DNA of 64,000 nucleotides from Protaetiibacter mangrovi (GTDB lineage Bacteria > Actinomycetota > Actinomycetes > Actinomycetales > Microbacteriaceae), in contig NZ_JANTHX010000008.1 of the NCBI RefSeq assembly GCF_024752305.1, forward strand, positions 455,341 to 519,340, in the 5' to 3' direction. The translations under genes were made by a program, and so were the position numbers. Positions within the stretch are counted from its first letter, which is position 1; every line of letters begins with the position of its first letter. The notes under the pieces were generated by a model. That model was not told the DNA's origin. It saw only the letters and a list, made by a program, of their open reading frames with translations, and searched no databases. This document shows positions 44,282 through 53,995 of this stretch, piece after piece.

Positions 44282-45343
44282 CTACTTGACGCCGTGCGCC
44301 TCGCAGGCGGCGGCGACGTCGCCGGTGCAGAGCTCCGACGCGCTCGCGTTGCCGTCGTCGATGACCTTCTGCACGTCGTCCGGTCCGACGAGGACCGGGG
44401 TGACCGCGATGTACGGCGTGCCGTCGTCGAGCTTCTTGTCGGCGGTCGGGGACTCACCGTTCAGGAGCTTGATGGCGAGGTCCGACGCGGCCTTGGCCTC
44501 GAGCTGGAACGGCTTGTAGACCGTGGCGGTCTGCTTGCCGAGCAGCACGTTCTGCAGACCCGCGACCGAGGCGTCCTGACCCGAGACGGGAACGGTCAGG
44601 CCGTTCTTGTCGAGGATCGAGATGATGCCCGCCGCGTTGGCGTCGTTCGCCGACCAGACCGCGTCGACCTTGCCGCCGAGCGAGGTCAGCGCCTGCTCGA
44701 AGTTGGTCGCGGACTTGTCGGTGTCCCAGACACCGGTCGGCTCGGCGGCCGGCTTGATGCCCGCGGCCTCCATCACCTTGACGGCGCCGTCGTGGAACAT
44801 CGCCGCGTTGCCGTCCGAGGGGTCGCCGCCCATGTAGACGACGACGGCCGTGGCCGGGTCCTTGCCGGCGGCGTTCAGGCCGTCGACGATCGACTGGCCC
44901 TCGAGCTCGCCGACCTGCTCGTTGTCGAACGAGACGTAGTAGTCGGCCCCCGAGATCGGGCGGTCGTAGGCGATGACCGGCACGCCCTCGGCCTTGGCCT
45001 TGTCGACGACGGCGGAGCCGGCGCCCTGGTAGTCGACGACGAGCATCACGCCGCAGCCCTTGGAGAACTGCTGGTCGGCGATGGTCGCCATCTTGTCGGT
45101 CGAGCCCTGGGCGTTCTGGATGTCGGCCTCGAAGCCGGCGTCGGTGAACGCCTTCTCGAGCGCGGGGCGGTCGCCGTTCTCCCAGCGGTCCGACGACTCC
45201 GTGTCGGGCAGGATGACGCAGGCGCGCGTGGAGGCGGTTCCGCCTCCGTTGCCGCCATCACCCGAGGTGGACGAACATCCGGCAAGAACCAGCGCAGAAG
45301 CGCCGGCGAGTGCAGCGATCGAAATCAACGATGACTTCTTCAC
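44282..45343 (-). CDS. Sugar ABC transporter substrate-binding lipoprotein, paralog 3 (main)
   Basis: A 353-residue binding protein, first gene of the transporter operon: signal peptide, lipobox LAGC, then STRACVILPDTE, CGVMLVVDYQG, VIAYDRPISGADYY and WSANDANAAGI. GTG at 45343 has AAAGGGAG 4 nt upstream, better than other starts. Less charged signal peptide and higher Lys content than the two paralogs. It is the likely cognate partner of the permease and ATPase. Confidence 0.92.
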   Translation of the reverse strand: MKKSSLISIAALAGASALVLAGCSSTSGDGGNGGGTASTRACVILPDTESSDRWENGDRPALEKAFTDAGFEADIQNAQGSTDKMATIADQQFSKGCGVMLVVDYQGAGSAVVDKAKAEGVPVIAYDRPISGADYYVSFDNEQVGELEGQSIVDGLNAAGKDPATAVVVYMGGDPSDGNAAMFHDGAVKVMEAAGIKPAAEPTGVWDTDKSATNFEQALTSLGGKVDAVWSANDANAAGIISILDKNGLTVPVSGQDASVAGLQNVLLGKQTATVYKPFQLEAKAASDLAIKLLNGESPTADKKLDDGTPYIAVTPVLVGPDDVQKVIDDGNASASELCTGDVAAACEAHGVK

Positions 45344-45410
45344 GTCACTCCCTTTCTCATGGTGTGAGGGGGAACTTCCTCGAAGTACCTCTGCTCGGCT
45401 GTGAACAGTG

Positions 45411-45484
45411 GCAGTGCGATTGTGCACTGCATTCAAGAGTTGAAGATACCCGGCGCGGCCGATATTCGGTAACTATTCGGTAAC
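45411..45484 (-). promoter_or_regulatory. Promoter and operator region of the sugar ABC operon
   Basis: Two perfect tandem copies of an 11-mer (minus strand GTTACCGAATA, 45463-45484) sit one helical turn apart; the TTACCG nearer the gene is 18 bp from TATCTT, a possible -35/-10 pair. Downstream, in what would be the leader, is a 7-6-7 inverted repeat, GCAGTGC and GCACTGC (45411-45430). The leader would be about 100 nt. Confidence 0.5.
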
Positions 45485-45562
45485 AGCCCAGGAATCACGG
45501 GGGATGGTGCGCGATGCGGCCGCGGCGCGAGAGGCTGCATTCACTTCACGATGTGAACGCTG

Positions 45563-46357
45563 TCATGCCAATCGTGCGAGCACCTCGTCGTGCAGGGGGC
45601 CGTTCGTCGCGAGCACGCTGAGCTCGTCGAGGGCGTCGATTCCGCGCACGGTCGACACCCGGCCCCCCGCCTCGGTCACGATCGGAACGAGCGCCGCGAT
45701 GTCCCACGGCTTCACGTCGAACTCGCCGGCGATGTCGATCGCGCCCTCGGCGAGCAGCATGTACGACCACAGGTCGCCGAAGGCGCGGGTGCGCCCGACG
45801 GCCCGCGACAGGGCCACGAGGCGGTCGAGGTATCCGTACTGGTCCCAGGTCTGCAGGTTGTTGTAGCTGAGCGTCGCCTCCTCGAGACGGTCGACCGCGC
45901 TGACCCGGATGCGATGCGCCGTCCCGCCGTCCTGCTGCAGCCACGCCCCGTGCCCCGTGGCGCCCCACCACCTGCGGCCCAGGGCGGGCGCGCTCACGAC
46001 GCCGACCACCGGCGCGCCGTCGACGACCAGGGCGATGAGGGCGCCCCAGATGGGCACGCCGCGCGCGAAGTTGCTCGTGCCGTCGATCGGGTCGACGATC
46101 CACCGCCGCCGGGAGTCGCCGTCGTCGCCGAACTCCTCGCCGAGCACCGCGTCGTGCGGGCGGGCCTCGGCCAGATGGTCGCGGATCATCCGCTCGACCC
46201 GGGTGTCGGCATCCGTCACGATCGACTTGTCGGCCTTCAGCTGGATGCCGAGATCCTGCGAGCGATAGCGGTCCATCGCGATGAGGTCGGCCTCGGCGGC
46301 GAGGGTCAGGGCGACGGCGAGGTCGTCGGCGATCGCGTACGCGGGGGAGTCGCTCAC
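45563..46357 (-). CDS. hisN: Inositol-phosphatase family enzyme, probably histidinol-phosphatase
   Basis: A 264-residue member of the FIG superfamily of Mg-dependent phosphatases: GEEFG, the metal-binding WIVDPIDGTSNFARG, and WDIAALVPIVTEAGG. In actinobacteria the monofunctional histidinol-phosphatase HisN is of this type and often follows rsgA and aroA, as here. A general inositol or other monophosphatase is the alternative. GTG at 46357 overlaps the rsgA stop (GTGA) and follows TAGGCT by 7 nt, so it may have its own promoter too. Confidence 0.9.
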   Translation of the reverse strand: MSDSPAYAIADDLAVALTLAAEADLIAMDRYRSQDLGIQLKADKSIVTDADTRVERMIRDHLAEARPHDAVLGEEFGDDGDSRRRWIVDPIDGTSNFARGVPIWGALIALVVDGAPVVGVVSAPALGRRWWGATGHGAWLQQDGGTAHRIRVSAVDRLEEATLSYNNLQTWDQYGYLDRLVALSRAVGRTRAFGDLWSYMLLAEGAIDIAGEFDVKPWDIAALVPIVTEAGGRVSTVRGIDALDELSVLATNGPLHDEVLARLA

Positions 46358-47385
46358 GTGGTCGAGCCTAGCGAGGACAGCAGGCGGCGCAGCGAGTCGA
46401 CGCGGGCGGGGTCGAGCTCGCCGCGCTCCAGGGCGTCGTCGAGCGCGCAGTCCGGGGCGTCGGCGAGGTGGGTGCACCCGCGCGGGCAATCCTCGGCGAC
46501 CGCGGCCAGGTCCGGGAAGCCGCGCAGGATGTTCGCCGGGTCGACGTGGCCGAGGCCGAACGAGCGCACGCCCGGGGTGTCGATGATCCACCCGCCGCTC
46601 GGCACCCGCAGCGACAGGGTCGACGAGGAGGTGTGCCGCCCGCGTCCCGTCACGGCGTTCACCACGCCGACGGCGCGGTCGGTACCCGGGACGAGGGCGT
46701 TCACGAGGGTCGACTTGCCCACCCCCGAGTGGCCGACGGCGACCGTCGTGTGGTGCGCGAGCAGCGGCGCCAGCTCGTCGACCGGCCAGGCGCCCGGGGC
46801 GCTGCGCACGACGGGGATGTCGAGGGCCGTGAAGTTGGCGAGGAACGGCTCCGGGTCGGCCAGGTCGGTCTTGGTGACGACCATGAGCGGCTGGATGCCG
46901 GCGTCGTAGGCGGCGACGAGGTAGCGGTCGACGAGACGGGGACGGGGTTCGGGGTTGGCGGCGGCCACGACGATGAGCAGCTGGTCGGCGTTGGCCACGA
47001 TCACCCGCTCCACCGCGTCCGTGTCGTCGGCGCTGCGGCGCAGCAGTGTCGTACGCGGGCGCACCCGCACGATGCGCGCGAGCGTGCCCTCGTCGCCGCT
47101 CGCATCGCCGACGAGATCGACCCGGTCGCCCGTCACGATCGCCTGGTCGCGCAGTTCGCGCGCGCGGGTGGCGGTCGCGGCGTGCTCGGCGGGGGAGTCC
47201 GCGTCGACCAGCACGCTGTACCGCCCGCGGTCGACCGACAGCACGCGCCCCTCGACGGCGTCGTCGTGGGTCGGACGCGTCTTGGTGCGCGGTCGGTTGC
47301 CCTTCGGGTTCGGGCGCACGCGCACATCCGACTCGTCCCAGGCGTCGAAGCCCTCCGGTTCGTCGTCGTCGCTGAGCCAGCTCAC
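46354..47385 (-). CDS. rsgA: Ribosome small subunit-dependent GTPase A
   Basis: A 343-residue circularly permuted GTPase that assists late 30S maturation. The order of GTPase motifs is that of the family: NKxD-like VVTKTDLAD before [14 protein letters not shown] (P-loop) and [10 protein letters not shown]. An OB fold precedes ([15 protein letters not shown]) and a zinc-binding end follows ([18 protein letters not shown], with spaced Cys and His). It lies between aroA and hisN in the same direction. Confidence 0.96.
   Translation of the reverse strand: MSWLSDDDEPEGFDAWDESDVRVRPNPKGNRPRTKTRPTHDDAVEGRVLSVDRGRYSVLVDADSPAEHAATATRARELRDQAIVTGDRVDLVGDASGDEGTLARIVRVRPRTTLLRRSADDTDAVERVIVANADQLLIVVAAANPEPRPRLVDRYLVAAYDAGIQPLMVVTKTDLADPEPFLANFTALDIPVVRSAPGAWPVDELAPLLAHHTTVAVGHSGVGKSTLVNALVPGTDRAVGVVNAVTGRGRHTSSSTLSLRVPSGGWIIDTPGVRSFGLGHVDPANILRGFPDLAAVAEDCPRGCTHLADAPDCALDDALERGELDPARVDSLRRLLSSLGSTT
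46358..46370 (-). promoter_or_regulatory. Leaderless -10 box before hisN
   Basis: Minus-strand TAGGCT followed by 7 nt and GTG, inside the end of rsgA. Confidence 0.45.
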
Positions 47386-47395
47386 CGTCCCGGCC

Positions 47396-48838
47396 TCACA
47401 GCGGCAGCGGCTCCCAGCGGGTGGCGGTGCGGTCGCGGCCCAGCATCCGGGTCCAGAGCTCCGGGAACTCCGGCAGCGTCTTCGCGGTCGTGCCGATGTC
47501 GTCGACGGTCACCTCGGGCACGACCAGCCCGGCGAGCGCACCCGATGTCGCCATGCGGTGGTCGGCGTACGCCTCCCACGCGCCGCCGTGCAGCGCCCGC
47601 GGGGTGATCTCGAGACCCTCGTCGAGCTCGGCGACCTCGCCGCCCAGGCGTCCGATCTCGGTGGCCAGCGCCGTCAGCCGATCGGTCTCGTGACCGCGCA
47701 GGTGCCCGATGCCCGTGATCGTGCTCGGACCGTCGGCGAAGGCCAGCAGGGTGGCGATCGTCGGGGCGAGCTCGCCGCCGATCGTGAGGTCGAGGTCCGC
47801 GGCGTGCAGCGGCGTGCCGCCGAGGACGCCCGCTCCGCCGTCGACGGTCACCTCGTCGCCCGAGCGCGTCACCCCGGCACCGAGCAACGGCAGGATCCGC
47901 AGGAACTCGTCACCCACCTGGGTGGTCGACGCGGGCCAGCCGCCGACGGTCACCGTCCCGCCCGCGAGCAGCGCGGCGCCGAGGAACGGGCCGGCGTTCG
48001 AGAGATCGGGTTCGATCGTCACCTCACGCGCACGGATCGGCTGCGGTGCGACCACCCACACGCCCGGCTCCGGCTCGTCGACGTGCACGCCGTGACCGGC
48101 CAGGCACTCGATCGTCATGCGGATGTGGGGCATGCTGGGCAGCCGCTCCCCGGTGTGCCGGAGCGTCAGCCCCTCCGTGAACCGCGCAGCCGCGAGCAGC
48201 AGACCCGACACGAACTGGCTCGAGGCGGAGGCGTCGATCGCGAGCTCGCCGCCGCGCACCTCGCCCGTGCCGTGGACGGTGAACGGCATCGTGCCGTGTC
48301 CGTCGTCGTTCACCTCCACGCCGAGACCGCGCAGGGCGTCGATCGTCGTGCGCATCGGGCGCTTGCGGGCGTAGGGGTCGCCGTCGACGTTGCTCGGACC
48401 GGATGCGAGGGCTGCCACGATCGGCAGGAACCGCAGCACCGTGCCGGCGAGGCCGCCGTCGATCGTGCCGCCCAGCAGCTCGCCCGGGGTGATCCGCAGG
48501 TCGGGGCCGAAGTCGCCGTCGCCCGGCACCTCGACGACGTCGACACCCAGATTGCGCAGGCCCTCCACCATGAGCGCCGTGTCGCGCGAGTGGAGGGGAC
48601 GTCGCAGCGTCGAGGGCCCGTCGGCGAGGGCCGCCAGCACGAGCTCGCGGTTGGTGAGGCTCTTCGAGCCGGGGAGCGTCAGACGGGCCGACAGCGGACC
48701 GTCGGCGAGCGGCGCCGCCCAGGGACCCGTCGGCACGGGAGGTGCCAGGGCGCCCACGATCAGCGGATCCGTCTCCTCCGCCCGCGCCGCGAGCCCGAGG
48801 ATCGACTCCTCACGACCGGAATACCGCAGAACGCCCAT
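47396..48838 (-). CDS. aroA: 3-Phosphoshikimate 1-carboxyvinyltransferase (EPSP synthase)
   Basis: Shikimate pathway enzyme that joins PEP and shikimate 3-phosphate. The 480-residue protein has the N-terminal signature [42 protein letters not shown], and the C-terminal catalytic [17 protein letters not shown]. The N-terminal extension before LTLPGSK is about 50 residues, longer than E. coli AroA but usual in actinobacteria. It is divergent from sigR. Confidence 0.96.
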   Translation of the reverse strand: MGVLRYSGREESILGLAARAEETDPLIVGALAPPVPTGPWAAPLADGPLSARLTLPGSKSLTNRELVLAALADGPSTLRRPLHSRDTALMVEGLRNLGVDVVEVPGDGDFGPDLRITPGELLGGTIDGGLAGTVLRFLPIVAALASGPSNVDGDPYARKRPMRTTIDALRGLGVEVNDDGHGTMPFTVHGTGEVRGGELAIDASASSQFVSGLLLAAARFTEGLTLRHTGERLPSMPHIRMTIECLAGHGVHVDEPEPGVWVVAPQPIRAREVTIEPDLSNAGPFLGAALLAGGTVTVGGWPASTTQVGDEFLRILPLLGAGVTRSGDEVTVDGGAGVLGGTPLHAADLDLTIGGELAPTIATLLAFADGPSTITGIGHLRGHETDRLTALATEIGRLGGEVAELDEGLEITPRALHGGAWEAYADHRMATSGALAGLVVPEVTVDDIGTTAKTLPEFPELWTRMLGRDRTATRWEPLPL

Positions 48839-48949
48839 CGGTTGACAAGAGTAGTGCCCGCCACGGGGCAGGGAGGAGCGAGCGTGCTGGTGCTGGACGT
48901 ACCCACGATGACCGGACGCACAGGTGCGCTCGGCATAGACTCGACGCCG

Positions 48950-49567
48950 ATGGCTGACAGTGCGCGCCCGAAGCCCACCTCCGACGAGTTGCGGGGGCTG
49001 TTCGCCGAGCAGGCGATCCCGTTCATGGACCAGCTCTACGCCGCGGCCATGCGGATGACCCGCAACCCCGCCGACGCCGGCGACCTCGTGCAGGAGACCT
49101 ACACGAAGGCGTTCGCGGCGTTCGCCGGGTTCGAGCAGGGCACCAACCTCAAGGCGTGGCTGTACCGCATCCTCACGAACACCTACATCAACAGCTACCG
49201 CAAGAACCAGCGCAGCCCCTACCAGGGCACCCTCGACGACCTCGAGGACTGGCAGCTGGGATCGGCCGAATCCCTCACCCAGGGGCGCACCACCCGGTCC
49301 GCCGAGGCCGAGGCGATCGACCACCTCCCCGACAGCGACGTCAAAGAGGCCCTGCAGTCGATCCCCGAGGACTTCCGCCTCGCCGTCTACCTCGCCGACG
49401 TCGAAGGCTTCTCCTACCAGGAGATCGCGGACATCATGAAGACCCCCGTCGGCACCGTCATGAGCCGACTCCACCGCGGACGCCGCCTGCTTCGCGAGCG
49501 CCTCGCCGAATACGCCCGCGAGCGTGGGTACACCGTCGCGGACACACCATCCGGGAGCACGAGATGA
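48950..49567 (+). CDS. sigR: ECF sigma factor SigR/SigH (thiol-oxidative stress)
   Basis: A 205-residue group IV sigma factor: region 2 ([26 protein letters not shown], then [21 protein letters not shown]) and region 4 ([23 protein letters not shown], then [13 protein letters not shown]). In actinobacteria it controls thioredoxin and mycothiol genes. The short start follows TAGACT by 8 nt; an in-frame GTG at 48884 with GGGAGGAG upstream would give a 22-residue N-terminal extension, echoing the two isoforms of SigR in Streptomyces. It overlaps rsrA by 4 bp. Confidence 0.94.
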   Translation: MADSARPKPTSDELRGLFAEQAIPFMDQLYAAAMRMTRNPADAGDLVQETYTKAFAAFAGFEQGTNLKAWLYRILTNTYINSYRKNQRSPYQGTLDDLEDWQLGSAESLTQGRTTRSAEAEAIDHLPDSDVKEALQSIPEDFRLAVYLADVEGFSYQEIADIMKTPVGTVMSRLHRGRRLLRERLAEYARERGYTVADTPSGSTR

Positions 49568-49791
49568 CCGATTGCGGCTGTGACAAGGCCAAGGCCGAGC
49601 TCGAGGAGTTCCTGCACCGCGAGCTGTCGGAACAGGACCTCCGCGACGTCCAGGAGCACCTCGACGGCTGCGTCGACTGCTCCTCCGAGCACCTCGTGGG
49701 GTTGACGCTCACCCAGAAGGTGCAGCGCGCCTGCCAGGAGAAGGCCCCCGAGGAGCTCCGCGCCTCGATCCTCGCCTCCCTCGGGTCGTAG
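49564..49791 (+). CDS. rsrA: Mycothiol-system zinc anti-sigma factor RsrA/RshA
   Basis: A 75-residue redox-sensing anti-sigma factor with the zinc motif [12 protein letters not shown] (H-x3-C-x2-C), an N-terminal [15 protein letters not shown], and C-terminal helix [16 protein letters not shown]. Oxidation of the cysteines releases zinc and frees SigR. ATG overlaps the sigR stop, so the pair is co-translated. It is followed by a large inverted repeat. Confidence 0.95.
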   Translation: MTDCGCDKAKAELEEFLHRELSEQDLRDVQEHLDGCVDCSSEHLVGLTLTQKVQRACQEKAPEELRASILASLGS

Positions 49792-49805
49792 CCTCTCGAC
49801 GCTTC

Positions 49806-49918
49806 GGAGGGGAGTCGGCGCGGTTCCGCGACGCATGCCCCCGCGTGCCGCCGCTTCGCGTCGGCGCGCTCCCGCCAGTCCCGATGCCAGCGTCGCGGAA
49901 CCGCGCCGCCACCCCTCC
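49806..49918. repeat. 113-bp inverted repeat with 55-nt loop
   Basis: Arms 49806-49834 and 49890-49918 (29 nt) are complementary at 27 of 29 positions, including an 18-bp perfect core (GGCGCGGTTCCGCGACGC). The loop is 55 nt, the same as in the two CCCGAATCAAGGA elements, though the arm sequence differs. It lies between convergent rsrA and kgd and may terminate both. Confidence 0.88.
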
Positions 49919-49945
49919 TTCGCTCGTCCCACGAATGGACGCGAC

Positions 49946-49988
49946 TCAGGTGGTCGAAGAGCGCAGCGCGACGCGTCTCGAGACCGCC
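49946..49988. repeat. Dispersed palindromic repeat, second copy
   Basis: Shares CAGGTGGTCGA(A/G)GAGCGC and GCGTCTCGAGACC with the copy at 34064-34134. It lies 2 bp from the kgd stop codon. Confidence 0.75.
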
Positions 49989-49990
49989 GT

Positions 49991-52900
49991 CTAGAGTTCG
50001 AGCGCCTTCGCGATGAGGGCGGCCTGCTCGGCCGAGCTGCGCTTCGACGAGCCCGTCGCGGGGGAGGCGGACGCGGCGCGCGACGACACGTGCAGGACGC
50101 GGTCGCCGAGCTGCGGTGCGAGCTCGAACGACAGGAACGGCCACGCGCCCTGGTTCTCGGGCTCGTCCTGCACCCACATGAGCTCCGCGTCGCGGTACCT
50201 GTCGAGCACCGCCAGCAGCTGCTCGGTCGGCAGCGGGGCGAACTGTTCGAGGCGCACGAGGGCGAAGGCTCCGGCGTCGCCGCGCTTCTCCAGCTCGTTC
50301 AGCAGGTCGTAGTGGATCTTGCCCGAGTGCAGCAGCACGCGCTTCACGGTCGACGGGTCCTGGATGCGGGCGTCGTCGAGCACGGGCTCGAACTTGCCCT
50401 GCGTGAAGTCGGCGACCTCGCTCGTGGCGCCCCGCAGGCGCAGCATCGACTTCGGCGTGAAGACGATGAGCGGTCGTCGCGGACGGGCGTAGGCCTGGCG
50501 GCGCAGCAGGTGGAAGTACGACGCGGGCGTCGACGGGCGTGCGATCGTCATGTTGTTCTCGGCGGCGAGCTGCAGGTAGCGCTCGATGCGGGCCGACGAG
50601 TGGTCGGGCCCCTGACCTTCGTAGCCGTGGGGGAGCAGCATGACGACGCTCGAGCGCTGACCCCACTTCTGCTCGGCCGACGACACGAACTCGTCGATGA
50701 CGGTCTGGGCGCCGTTCGCGAAGTCGCCGAACTGCGCCTCCCACAGCACCAGCGCGTCCGGGCGCTCGACCGAGTAGCCGTACTCGAACGCGAGGGCCGC
50801 GTACTCCGACAGCAGCGAGTCGTAGATCGCGAGCCGCGCCTGGGAGTCGGAGAGGTTGCCGAGCGGCAGCCACTCCTGGCCGTTCTCACGGTCGTGGAAG
50901 ACCGCGTGCCGGGAGACGAAGGTGCCGCGGCGGGCGTCCTGCCCGACGAGGCGCACGGGGGTGCCCTCGAGCAGCAGCGAACCGAGCGCGATGAGCTCGC
51001 CGAAGCCCCAGTCGATGGAGCCGTTGCGGCTCATGTCGAAACGCTTCTTGAGCAGCTGCTGCAGCTTCGGGTGCACGGTGAACCCGGCGGGCGGGTTGTC
51101 GTGCGCGTCGCCGACCAGCTCCACGACTCCGAGGTCGACCGCGGTCGAGGCGGGCTCGCCCGCGGCCGCGTCCTCGCGCTGCTGCGCGACAGGCCGCTCG
51201 AGGTCGGCGACCGGCTTCTGGTCGTTCGACACGACCGGGATCGAGCCGGTCTGGGCCGCGTGCGTCTCGGCGAAGGCGCGCTCCAGGCGCTCCTGGAAGT
51301 CCTTCTGCGCCTCCTCGAACTCCTCCTGCGTGATGTCGCCGCGTCCCACGAGCGCCTCGGTGTAGAGGGTGCGGACGCTGCGCTTGGCCTCGATGAGGTT
51401 GTACATCAGCGGCTGGGTCATCGAGGGGTCGTCACCCTCGTTGTGCCCGCGACGGCGGTAGCAGACGAGGTCGATGACGACGTCGCGCTTGAACTTCTGG
51501 CGGTACGCGAAGGCGTGCTCCGCGACGCGCACCACGGCCTCCGGGTCGTCGCCGTTCACGTGGAAGATCGGCGCCTGGATGGTCTTGGCGACATCCGTCG
51601 AGTAGACCGAGCTGCGACCGTCCTGCGGGGTCGTCGTGAACCCGACCTGGTTGTTGATGACCAGATGGATGGTGCCGCCCGTCTTGTAGGCGCGCAGCTG
51701 CGACATCTGGAGCGTCTCGACGACCACGCCCTGGCCGGCCATCGAGGCGTCGCCGTGCACGAGGATCGGCAGCGTGGCGAACTGGCCGTCGGCCTTGCGG
51801 TCCTGCTTGGCGCGCACGATGCCCTCGAGCACGCCGTTGACCGCCTCGAGGTGCGAGGGGTTCGCGGCGAGGTAGACCGGCACCTCCTTGCCGCTCATGG
51901 CCGTGAAGGTGCCCTCGGTGCCGAGGTGGTACTTGACGTCGCCGGAACCCTGCACCGACTTCGGGTCCTGGGTGCCCTCGAACTCGCGGAACACCTGGCC
52001 GTAGGTCTTGCCGGCGATGTTGGTGAGCACGTTGAGGCGGCCGCGGTGCGCCATGCCGATCGCGACCTCGTCGAGGCCCGCCTCGGCCGCGCCCTGCAGG
52101 ATCTCGTCGAGCAGGGCGATGGTCGACTCGCCGCCCTCGAGGCTGAAGCGCTTCTGGCCGACGTACTTGGTCTGCAGGAAGGTCTCGAAGGCCTCGGCCT
52201 CGTTGAGCTTGCCCATGATGCGCAGCTGCTCGTCGTGCGAGGGCTTCTCGTACTTCTGCTCGAGCCGCTCCTGGAACCAGGCGCGCTGATCCGGGTCCTG
52301 GATGTGCATGTACTCGACGCCGACGGTGCGGCAGTACGAGTCGCGCAGCACGCCCAGGATGTCGCGCAGCAGGGCCTGGCGCTTGCCGCCGAAGCCGCCC
52401 GTGACGAACTCGCGGTCGAGGTCCCAGAAGGTGAGGCCGTGGCTCGCGATGTCGAGGTCGGGGTGCGAGCGCTGACGGTACTCGAGCGGGTCGACGTCGG
52501 CCATCAGGTGGCCGCGCACGCGGAAGGAGTTGATGAGCTCCTGGACGCGGCTCGTCTTCGAGATGCGCTCCGAGAGGTCGACGTTGATGTCCTCGGCCCA
52601 GTGGATCGGGTCGTAGGGGATGCGCAGCGCCGCGAAGATGTCCTCGTAGAAGTGGCGCTCGCCGATGAGCAGCTCGTGCACCTTCTTGAGGAACTCGCCC
52701 GAGCCGGCGCCCTGGATGACGCGGTGGTCGTAGGTGCTGGTGAGGGTGATGGTCTTGCCGATGCCCATCTCGACGAGGGTCTTCGGCGAGGAACCCTGGA
52801 AGGCGGCGGGGTACTCGAGCGCGCCGGCGCCGATGATCGAGCCCTGACCGCGCATGAGGCGCGGCACCGAGTGCTCGGTGCCGATGCCGCCCGGGTTGGT

Positions 52901-53818
52901 GAGCGAGATCGTCACGCCCTGGAAGTCGGCGGCGGTGAGCTTGTTGCCGCGGGCGCGGGCCACCACGTCCTCGTAGGCGGTGAGGAACTCGGCGAAGTTC
53001 ATCGTGTCGGCGCGCTTGATGCCGGGCACGAGCAGCGAACGCGTGCCGTCGGGCTTCGGGAGGTCGATCGCGATGCCGAGGGTGACGTGCGCCGGGGCGA
53101 CGACGGTGGGCTTGCCCTCGTCCTCGCGGTAGAACACGTTCTGGCTCGGGAACTCCTTGAGGGTCTGCACCATGGCCCACGCGATGAGGTGGGTGAACGA
53201 GACCTTCCCGCCGCGCGCGCGGCGCAGGTGGTTGTTGATCACGATGCGGTTGTCGATCATGAGCTTCGCCGGCACCGTGCGCACGCTGGTCGCGGTGGGC
53301 ACGCTGAGGCTCTGGTCCATGTTGGTGGACAGCGTCTTCGCCATGCCCCTGAGGACGGTGACCGTCTCCTCCGGCTCGGCCGACTCCGACACGACCGGCG
53401 TCGAGGCGGTGGTCGGCGCCTCGGCGGGGATCGGCTGCGGCTTCGCGGGTGCCGAGGTGGTGCGGGCGATCGGGGTGGTCGGCGGGTTCGCCTCCGACGC
53501 GGCGGGCGCGGGCTGGGACGCCGCGGGTGCCGGGGCGGCGGGGGGCGCGGGCGCCTCCGCGGCGCGCGCGGGCAACTCGGCGGCGGGCGCGGCCTGCTCG
53601 GGTGCGGGGGCCGCATCCGGGGTCACGACCGGGATCGCCTGGGTGGGCGTCGGGTCGTCGACGGGGCGGTACGACTCGAGGATCGGCCACCAACTGCGGT
53701 CGACCGACTCCTTGTCGACGAGGTACCGCTCGTACATCTCGTCGACGAGCCACTCATTGGCTCCGAACTCTCCCGAGGCGCTCTCCTCGGGCGTCACTCC
53801 GGTGACGGGGTTGGACAC
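49991..53818 (-). CDS. kgd: Multifunctional 2-oxoglutarate dehydrogenase E1/E2 (Kgd/OdhA)
   Basis: A 1275-residue actinobacterial fusion. It begins with the short E1o N-terminal segment (ANEWLVDEMYERYLVD), a Pro/Ala linker to about residue 135, an E2-like acyltransferase domain (STYDHRVIQGAGSGEFL contains the catalytic His-Arg), then the E1o thiamine-diphosphate domain (GMAHRGRLNVLTNIAGK, HGDASMAGQGVV, HVNGDDPEAV). The fusion places succinyl transfer next to the decarboxylase and is controlled by the FHA protein GarA/OdhI in relatives. GTG start. It is divergent from guaB1 (177 bp). Confidence 0.97.
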   Translation of the reverse strand: MSNPVTGVTPEESASGEFGANEWLVDEMYERYLVDKESVDRSWWPILESYRPVDDPTPTQAIPVVTPDAAPAPEQAAPAAELPARAAEAPAPPAAPAPAASQPAPAASEANPPTTPIARTTSAPAKPQPIPAEAPTTASTPVVSESAEPEETVTVLRGMAKTLSTNMDQSLSVPTATSVRTVPAKLMIDNRIVINNHLRRARGGKVSFTHLIAWAMVQTLKEFPSQNVFYREDEGKPTVVAPAHVTLGIAIDLPKPDGTRSLLVPGIKRADTMNFAEFLTAYEDVVARARGNKLTAADFQGVTISLTNPGGIGTEHSVPRLMRGQGSIIGAGALEYPAAFQGSSPKTLVEMGIGKTITLTSTYDHRVIQGAGSGEFLKKVHELLIGERHFYEDIFAALRIPYDPIHWAEDINVDLSERISKTSRVQELINSFRVRGHLMADVDPLEYRQRSHPDLDIASHGLTFWDLDREFVTGGFGGKRQALLRDILGVLRDSYCRTVGVEYMHIQDPDQRAWFQERLEQKYEKPSHDEQLRIMGKLNEAEAFETFLQTKYVGQKRFSLEGGESTIALLDEILQGAAEAGLDEVAIGMAHRGRLNVLTNIAGKTYGQVFREFEGTQDPKSVQGSGDVKYHLGTEGTFTAMSGKEVPVYLAANPSHLEAVNGVLEGIVRAKQDRKADGQFATLPILVHGDASMAGQGVVVETLQMSQLRAYKTGGTIHLVINNQVGFTTTPQDGRSSVYSTDVAKTIQAPIFHVNGDDPEAVVRVAEHAFAYRQKFKRDVVIDLVCYRRRGHNEGDDPSMTQPLMYNLIEAKRSVRTLYTEALVGRGDITQEEFEEAQKDFQERLERAFAETHAAQTGSIPVVSNDQKPVADLERPVAQQREDAAAGEPASTAVDLGVVELVGDAHDNPPAGFTVHPKLQQLLKKRFDMSRNGSIDWGFGELIALGSLLLEGTPVRLVGQDARRGTFVSRHAVFHDRENGQEWLPLGNLSDSQARLAIYDSLLSEYAALAFEYGYSVERPDALVLWEAQFGDFANGAQTVIDEFVSSAEQKWGQRSSVVMLLPHGYEGQGPDHSSARIERYLQLAAENNMTIARPSTPASYFHLLRRQAYARPRRPLIVFTPKSMLRLRGATSEVADFTQGKFEPVLDDARIQDPSTVKRVLLHSGKIHYDLLNELEKRGDAGAFALVRLEQFAPLPTEQLLAVLDRYRDAELMWVQDEPENQGAWPFLSFELAPQLGDRVLHVSSRAASASPATGSSKRSSAEQAALIAKALEL

Positions 53819-53983
53819 AGCCGACCGCCCACTCTCACTACTCGCCGGTGCCAGGGATCCGGGCGATCCCCGCTGGTCACACCACCGTCAAGCGTAACGT
53901 GCAGGGCCGCGTCTCGTTGACGTTCCTCCCGTTGTTCGGGAAACCTCACAGCCTCGGGAAATGCAGGGGCGGCGCGCAGGTCC

Positions 53984-53995
53984 TACCGTTGGACC
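53984..53995 (+). promoter_or_regulatory. Leaderless -10 box for guaB1
   Basis: TACCGT followed by 6 nt and ATG. Confidence 0.6.

Noticed and set aside
49835-53920. A 1361-codon plus-strand open frame opposite kgd
   Set aside because: It is the shadow of kgd on the other strand; kgd shows all catalytic motifs and the plus-strand frame has only low-complexity His/Arg/Glu composition.
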